A stretch of DNA of 64,000 bases from Camellia lanceoleosa (taxonomy: Eukaryota > Streptophyta > Magnoliopsida > Ericales > Theaceae): positions 24,617,374 through 24,681,373 of the forward strand of contig CM045762.1 of NCBI GenBank assembly GCA_025200525.1, written 5' to 3'. Made by a program: the position numbers and the translations under genes. Shown piece by piece: positions 59,837 to 64,000 of the stretch (the stretch's first letter is position 1; the number at the start of each line of letters is the position of its first letter). Below the pieces are notes generated by a model. That model ran no database searches, had not been told where the DNA came from, and saw only the letters and a list, made by a program, of their open reading frames with translations.

Positions 59837-62800
59837 TGTGACAATGAAAAATAAGGTAATTGAATTTATAAAAAAGAAAAAGGACCCAACATTCAAAATT
59901 TGAATAAAAATTATCATAAATTAGAATAATAGGTAAATATTTTTAAAAAAAATAATAAAATAATAACATTTACTACTTCTATTGAATTGTCATATATCAC
60001 AAGTAGCAAATAAAGAGATTAGCAAAGGACAAATTTGCCACTCACATTTTTTTACCAAGTTTTCATCTCGTATACTAAATGTCTTTTCTAACCTTCTAAT
60101 ACTTTGGTTTCGTTTGGGGAGTGGGTTGATTTTTTGGTGTTTTGGCTATTTTAATTTTGGCTAAAAACCTCGTTTGAGTTGGACTTTTTGACTTTTGTGA
60201 AAAAAAAGTGAAATAATTATAGTTTGGATGTGACATTTTATTTTATTAATTTTTTTACCTATTTTGTCTTTTTATGATTATTTTAGTCAAAAAGCCTCCC
60301 AACCCAACATGCCAAACGAATGCTTTACTAACGTGTAGAGGATTTAGCACTTTAAATTGTATCGAGCTGGTAAATTATACTTTACACCCTTGTATTTTAC
60401 ACCAAATCTGACTTTGACTCTTACACATGAAATTATGACAGTCAACTCTTTACACTTCTAGTCAAATTCCACTTTGGTCCTTGCATATGAAATTGTGACA
60501 ATTAACCCTCTGTTCTTTTGGTCAAATCTCACTTTGATCTCTATATAAGTGTCAATGTTTCATTTATGTTACTCAATTGTTTAAATCTTTAATAGAATTT
60601 AGTCATGTAATAAGAATGTGATTACAATATGAGGATAATAAAGGAAAATCATCTAAATTTTCCACTAATACACACTTTATTCCAAAATTTACATCAAAAC
60701 ATGATTGTATTAGGCTAAAACAAAACGCAGATTGTGAACAGTTAAGAAGATGAACTAGGGTTTTGCATAAATTGGAATCACAAAATGCTATTTTTTACGG
60801 CAACATAGTCTTCTATATATTCATCTTTCTTTCTCTTTGATTTTTTTGTCGTATTTTTTTTATATTTTATTTCAAAACCTCTACTTCTTGCCTTTTCGTA
60901 TCAATTTTTACCATACAAATATATATATATATATATATATTATATAACTCTCATGTGCTTATCATATAGAACAAAGTGTATTGGTGGAAAATATGGATGA
61001 CTTTCTCTCTTACCTTTATTTCGTAGTCATATTTTGTCACATGACTGGATTTTGTTAAGAATTTAAAAATAAAGTAACAAAAAAGGGGACATTGACACTT
61101 GTGTAGGATCCAAAGTGAGATTTGAGTAAAAGTATAGGTGGTTGACTGTCATGATTTCATGTGAAGAAACCAAATTGGAATTTGACTATAACTATAGGGG
61201 GTTAACTGTCATAATTTTATATGTAGAGGCCAAAGTGAAATTTGGTGCAAACTACAAGTAATGTATAATTTACCATGTATTGAACATTTGTAAGGGGTAA
61301 TATTATGATACACACCTTTAAGACTATGTATTATATGCAACTTATGACATTTGTAGTATTGCTAACTATAAATGTTATAATTAAATCTTTTTAGTCATAA
61401 TTAAAAAAATATATTTATATATATAATCAAAGGTATAACTAAAGATCTTTTAAATCATAAATAAAATTATGTGGGTGTTTGGGAAGTTGGCTAATTGTAC
61501 GGGAAAGAAATAAACATTCTCGTATAATCTTGTTGATTAAGATTGCGCTCCTCCGTACGACGTTGCTTTACTCCCTGAAAACACAAAATGTGAGCTAGCC
61601 GGCGGGTGTGTGCCGGATACCTCTCCGATGCCTAAGTCAGCAAAAATAGACAAATAGACAAAAAGCTCTGTGTATTCGGGAATCAAAGTTGTGTTACCTC
61701 TCCATAGGTGATGTTGTGAACTTTTATAGGTTTCGTGTGGCACAATCCTAGTAGAACTCTTACTCCTCCATGCAGAATCCTCCTAGGAGTCATACTCCTG
61801 AAAGATAATGTTTATCCTTCAACACTCCCCTCACTGCTTAAACCAAGTGAGATGGTTTTACCATAGTCGGATTCCAATATGACTGAGGTAAGCAATGCTA
61901 TGCCAAGCTGCAGAATAGACTGAACTACACCTAGTTCGGTTCTACCTTTCGCTGCTCTTACCTCAGTTCCTCTTGCATAAATCATGCGAATCATAGTGTT
62001 TGTTTAGACACTACTAACATTTGGCTACGTCTGACAGAGCTAGCCGTATTATGCCACGATCGGGCTAACTCAGCGTAGTAATCTGGCGACCGAGCTATCC
62101 GCAGTGCTGTCCTAGATCGAAATAACAATAGGCTCTTTGGGACCGGCCTAACTTTAAGGCCTTCTAGGATCGAACTAATCTTCAAGGCCTTCTGGGACCG
62201 GACCAACTTCAAGGTCTTTTGGGACCGGACTATCTTCAAGGCCTTTTCACTTAGCCTTTCACAGGCCTACAACGCCCATTACCCAAATTCGCCCAATTTA
62301 TATAAATTACCCTCTCATTTAGCAGATTATTTAGTTTTAGCTATTTTAGTAGGCTAAATTTTTTGTATTTGGAAAAATGATTGGATTTTTTTTAGTTAGA
62401 TGTGATGTTTGTGAGAGAAATATCACAATAAATTATTGTAACATAGAATACTTTCATTTGTAGATATAATTTCATTGTGCCAAACACCCCAATATTATAA
62501 TTAACATTACGATAAATTATAACTAATATTACAATTAATCATAACTAATATCATAATATGTCATAACAAAATATCACAAAAATCATAACATAGAATACTT
62601 TCATTTGTAGATATAATTTTTTTTAAACATTTTATTGTATGTAATGTTAAAATTGATTTATATTGTGTTTTGTATAATTTGGCTTCATTTGGCTATATGG
62701 GTTGAGTTGAATTGGAATTGAGGCCTCATTCGGAAAATAATAATTTTAGTTTAAAAGTTAAAAAGTTATTAAAAAAATAAAAAAATATATAACCTATACA

Positions 62801-63600
62801 AAAAAGTTAAAAATTCTTTTTCTCTCTACTTTTTGTATATTTTTTCGTAAAAAAATTAAAAAGTCATTCTAAACATACAAGTTTTTTTTTCCTCATATTT
62901 TAGCCAAAAAATTATTAAAATAGTATGTTCCCAAATGAGACCAAAATTAACTATTAAAAAATAAAATAAATTAAAAAGTTAATAAGATAAAATGTCACAT
63001 TTAAATTATAATTATTTAATTTTTTTTCATAAAAGTTAAAAAAATAAAAATAAAAAAATTAGCCCAAACGAACTTTTTAGTCATAAACTAAAAAAAGTTC
63101 AAACTCAAAGCACTGTTTGGCAAGAGTTTTTTTGGCTATTTTAGCCACAAAAGACAAAATAGACTATTTTTGCCACAACAAACAAAATATCATATTCAAC
63201 TCATAATCATTACATTCTTCTCTCACAAAAAAATATAAAAAAATCAAAAAGTAAAAAAATCAACCCATTTCCCAAACGGAAGCTAAATTTTTAGTTAGTT
63301 TTTTTGAGTTGAGACATTTTTAACTTGATAGTAAAAAGTTTGTATGGATTTTTTTTTTTTTTTGACTTTTATAAAGAAAAAAAATAAATTAATTAAGATT
63401 TGAATGTGATATTTTATTTTATTTTTCAATTTAATCTATTTTATTTTGTTTGTTTTTTTAATTTCAAAAACCTTAGCCAAATGAAACCTAAAAGAATTTT
63501 TGCCAAACAGGAATTTATTTACCAAAATAAAATTGAAAACCCACCCGTTGTAGAGGAAAAAACGAAGCTATTTTTGCGTCTTCTGATTCTGACCCTATAA
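59837..63600. other. AT-rich spacer with the MITE set, second copy
   Basis: Co-linear with 37670-41400. It contains the inverted-repeat elements at about 60103-60325, 60369-61274, 61472-62490, 62722-62942 and 63113-63282 and no gene. Confidence 0.8.
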
Positions 63601-63606
63601 TGCTCT

Positions 63607-64000
63607 TTTGAATTCCGCGCCACCATTTCGGTTTCGTCTCCACTGGTCTGCTCTCTCTCTTCTCCACCCGATTCTGCAGACAAAGGTAACCCTATTCTCT
63701 CCAATTCTCTACATGCCCTTCACTTGTGCATGTGTTTGTTCTCCGAGAAAATTACTGAAAATTTCGGATTCAGTGCTGTATTTTGGTTGTTAGTGGCCGT
63801 AGTGATGTTTCAAATTTCCATTTACTCTTGCGATTTTACACCGATCAAACCGAGTATACTGCGAACTTGTACTCATCTATCTTGCTTACCCCTTGCTATG
63901 TCTTTCACTTTTGTGCATATCTTTTTCTAGGGTTTTTTTCCCTTCTTATTATTATCTAAAACCCTTCACTTCTATTATTTTATCTCTCCTTGTTACTTCA
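63607..64000 (+). other. MRE11: MRE11 leader exon and first intron, second copy
   Basis: The CT-rich leader exon ends ACAAAG|GTAACC at 63685, as at 41486. The ATG exon would fall about 180 bp beyond the window end. Confidence 0.75.

Larger units (their letters stand above)
44211..64000 (+). repeat. Duplicated block, copy B (continues beyond the window)
   Basis: Second copy of 22003-41800. The first 2.2 kb after the gap (44211-46380) is by far the noisiest, with frequent lost or scrambled bases. From 46380 on it is often cleaner than copy A. Confidence 0.93.

Noticed and set aside
22003..64000. Interpretation of the block as a proven segmental duplication of MRE11
   Set aside because: The placeholder gap, missing left half and poor consensus at the junction make assembly overlap at least as likely; sequence alone cannot decide.

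Overview
This is a plant nuclear window, most likely from a eudicot. It has intron-rich genes with plant-specific families and a dense nested pile of plant retrotransposons. The species cannot be named from the sequence. Host genes occupy the first 10 kb and a short stretch around 41-44 kb. Almost everything else is transposon DNA or AT-rich spacer holding MITE-like elements.

Layout. 198-2792 (+) is the 3' six exons of a VAP4-type vesicle-associated protein gene (MSP domain). 3205-3462 is a small MITE. 4127-5473 (-) is a 5'-truncated L1 LINE whose target-site duplication touches the stop codon of the next gene. 5489-6433 (-) is an intact two-exon DUF1223 gene. 8152-9756 (+) is a dynein light chain (LC8) gene broken in three places, with a tRNA-derived SINE in its intron.

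9997-37659 is one L1 LINE of about 6.25 kb, expanded to 27.7 kb by three LTR insertions, each with a readable target-site duplication. These are a reverse-oriented solo LTR (10128-13891, GAAGT), a complete 16.2-kb gag-only Tat/Ogre-like Ty3 element with 4.43-kb LTRs (17742-33959, ATGGG), and a Copia-like solo LTR (35433-36846, AAATT). The LINE itself is flanked by GAGAAATGTA. 37670-41400 is AT-rich spacer with several inverted-repeat elements. 41407-43506 (+) is the 5' part of MRE11 (DNA double-strand-break repair nuclease), cut off by a 100-N gap at 44111-44210.

After the gap, 44211-64000 repeats 22003-41800 in the same order and orientation. It contains the end of a 5' LTR, the Ty3 internal region, the 3' LTR, the same ATGGG junction, the same LINE 3' half with the same solo LTR, the same spacer and the MRE11 5' exon. 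A misjoin of two overlapping contigs or haplotigs is the simplest reading; a real 22-kb tandem duplication is the alternative.

The differences between the two copies are not random by eye. They cluster at CAG/CTG trinucleotides, with some at CG, and look like scrambled short words rather than C-to-T changes. This suggests long-read consensus error at methylated CHG/CG sites in silenced transposon DNA, and it means frameshifts here, including those in MRE11, should not be taken at face value. I found no new gene system. The most informative signals are the nested insertion history, the duplication and the context-specific discrepancies.
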